Notes under the pieces: generated by a model | Seen by the model: the letters and a program-made list of their open reading frames with translations, nothing else | Database searches by the model: none | Told to the model about the DNA's origin: nothing | Assembly (NCBI GenBank): GCA_937975725.1 | Contig: CALJUL010000123.1 | Span: forward strand, 1-8,227 | Source: an uncultured Pseudoxanthomonas sp. | GTDB lineage: Bacteria; Pseudomonadota; Gammaproteobacteria; Xanthomonadales; Xanthomonadaceae | Length of the DNA stretch: 8,227 nucleotides | Reading direction: 5' to 3' | Position numbers and translations under genes: made by a program | In this document: positions 6,873 to 8,227 of the stretch, in pieces | Layout of the letters: each line of letters opens with the position of its first letter | Numbering within the stretch: the first letter of the stretch is position 1

Positions 6873-8213
6873 CTACTTGCCGATGCAAAAGCTGGAGAAG
6901 ATGTGGCCGAGCATGTCGTCGGCCGACAGCCGGCCGGTGATTTCGCCGAGCGCGTCGTGGGCCAGGCGCAATTCCTCGGCCGCCAGTTCCAGGTGCTCGT
7001 GATCGAGTTGCGCGGCAGCGGCGGCCGCATGGGCAGCGGCGCGCTGCAAGGCATCCACATGGCGGCTGCGGGCGGAGAACTCGCCTTCGCTGCCATCGCC
7101 ATCGTGCGCACCGGCCAGGGCGCGCAGGCGTTGGTGCAGGCGGTCCAGGCCACTGCCCCGTGCGGCGGAAACATGCACGCTGTCCTCGCCGTCGGCCGCC
7201 GGCGCGGGCAGCAGGTCCACCTTGTTGTGGATCCACAGTACCTGCGGCACCTGCGCGACCACGTCCGCGACCGCGGCCCGGCCCGCCTGCGGATCGCGCG
7301 CGTCCACCACCGCCAGGGCCACGTCGGCGCGTTCCAGTTCCGTGCGCGCGCGACGCATGCCTTCGCGCTCGATCGCGTCACCGCCCTCGCGCAGGCCGGC
7401 GGTGTCGACCAGGTGCAGTTCCAGCCCGTCCAGGCGGATGGTCTCGCGCAAGGTGTCGCGGGTGGTGCCGGCGACGTCGGTGACGATGGCGCGTTCGCTG
7501 CCGGCCAAGGCGTTGAGCAGCGAACTCTTGCCGGCGTTGGGCGGGCCGACGATGACGGCGTGCAGGCCGTCGCGCAGCTTGCGCCCGCGTTCGGCGTCGC
7601 CGAGCAGTTGCGCCAGTTCGTCGCACGCGTGGGCGAGTTGCGCGCGCACTTCGCGGCCGCCCAGGGTGTCCAGCGGTTCGTCGGCGAAGTCGATCGCGGC
7701 TTCGACGTGCACGCGCAGGGCAAGCAGGCGCGCGCCGATGGCCTCCACGCGACGCGAGAACACGCCATCCAGCGCGCGCCGCGCCGCGCGCGCCGCGCGG
7801 GTATCGGCAGCGGCGATCAGGTCGGCGATGGCCTCGGCCTGGGCCAGGTCCAGCTTGCCGTTGAGGAAGGCGCGCTCGGAGAACTCGCCCGGCCGCGCCA
7901 TGCGCGCGCCGTGCGCGCAGGCCAGCGCGACCAGTCGCTGCAGCACCACCGGGCTGCCGTGCGCCTGCAATTCGGCCACGTCCTCGCCGGTGAAGCTGCG
8001 CGGCGCCGGGAAGGCGATGGCGACGCCGTCGTCCAGCACCTCGCCCTGCGCATCGCGGAACGCCGCATGGTGGGCATGCCGCGGCGGCAGCGCGCGGCCG
8101 CAGATCGATGCCGCGATGTCCAGCGCCTTCGGCCCTGACAGGCGCACGATGCCCACGCCGCCGGCGCCGGGCGCGGTGGCGATGGCGGCGATGGTATCGC
8201 GGGAGGAAGCCAT
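6873..8213 (-). CDS. mnmE: tRNA uridine-5-carboxymethylaminomethyl(34) synthesis GTPase MnmE
   Basis: MnmE with MnmG modifies U34 in the wobble position of tRNAs that read two-codon families, using a tetrahydrofolate derivative. The protein has 446 residues, close to the 454 of E. coli. Residues 1-118 are the folate-binding N-domain, with RPGEFSERAFLNGK (107-120) typical of the family. A helical domain follows, split by the inserted G domain. All GTPase motifs are intact: G1 GPPNAGKSS (223-231), G2 TDVAGTTRD (245-253), G3 DTAG (270-273) and G4 NKVD (330-333). The protein ends in FCIGK with the conserved Cys 443. ATG 8213 gives the usual N-terminus; only a weak TAGG lies 6 nt upstream before the window ends. 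I see no normal terminator after it. In many relatives yidC and the rnpA-rpmH genes lie upstream, near the origin; that would be off the right edge. Confidence 0.99.
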   Translation of the reverse strand: MASSRDTIAAIATAPGAGGVGIVRLSGPKALDIAASICGRALPPRHAHHAAFRDAQGEVLDDGVAIAFPAPRSFTGEDVAELQAHGSPVVLQRLVALACAHGARMARPGEFSERAFLNGKLDLAQAEAIADLIAAADTRAARAARRALDGVFSRRVEAIGARLLALRVHVEAAIDFADEPLDTLGGREVRAQLAHACDELAQLLGDAERGRKLRDGLHAVIVGPPNAGKSSLLNALAGSERAIVTDVAGTTRDTLRETIRLDGLELHLVDTAGLREGGDAIEREGMRRARTELERADVALAVVDARDPQAGRAAVADVVAQVPQVLWIHNKVDLLPAPAADGEDSVHVSAARGSGLDRLHQRLRALAGAHDGDGSEGEFSARSRHVDALQRAAAHAAAAAAQLDHEHLELAAEELRLAHDALGEITGRLSADDMLGHIFSSFCIGK

Positions 8214-8227
8214 GGCGGGCCTAGCCT

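Noticed and set aside
6903..8138. Plus-strand open frame of 411 residues
   Set aside because: Antisense to mnmE, which is certain from its GTPase motifs and CIGK end.

Overview
The window is high-GC bacterial chromosome. Gene content and protein style point to a gammaproteobacterium, most likely of the family Xanthomonadaceae (Xanthomonas, Pseudoxanthomonas, Luteimonas or Lysobacter type). That placement rests on recognising protein families, not on a search. Every real gene is an intact, ordinary-looking bacterial CDS, except the first, which the left edge cuts. Many long ORFs in other frames are GC-driven shadows. I see no insertion sequence, phage gene, CRISPR array, tRNA or rRNA.

Layout from left to right. 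(1) 1-587, minus strand: N-terminal part of an ABC transporter ATPase of the ABC-2 / YadG-NodI type. (2) 588-701: short divergent promoter region with one AT-rich island that reads as a -10 box on both strands. (3) 702-1460, plus strand: an FAD/NADP oxidoreductase of the ferredoxin-NADP reductase family. (4) 1461-1889: 429 bp without a convincing gene but with strong nested inverted repeats, ending in a dyad just before the next start codon. (5) 1890-5360, plus strand: a probable three-gene operon of a secreted lipoprotein serine peptidase (S33 / TAP-like alpha/beta hydrolase), a NatA-type ABC ATPase, and a NatB-type ABC-2 permease that overlaps the ATPase by 4 bp. (6) 5361-5639: convergent intergenic stretch with a terminator hairpin after the permease and a second one serving the opposing gene. 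(7) 5640-6635, minus strand: an unusual predicted lipoprotein with a helical N-terminal part, a long Q/E/R/A-rich coiled coil and a C-terminal TonB domain. (8) 6636-6872: 237 bp of non-coding DNA packed with palindromes. (9) 6873-8213, minus strand: complete mnmE (tRNA modification GTPase).

How the genes fit together. NatA and NatB should form one exporter, with the ATPase energising the membrane permease. The lipoprotein peptidase in front of them may act outside the cytoplasm on the same peptides or toxic compounds, but that link is inferred only from gene order. mnmE is commonly found near rpmH-rnpA-yidC and the replication origin, so the right edge may lead toward oriC. No known defence or secondary-metabolism system is visible. 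The most interesting items are the lipoprotein with a TonB domain, the peptidase-exporter operon and the structured non-coding stretches.
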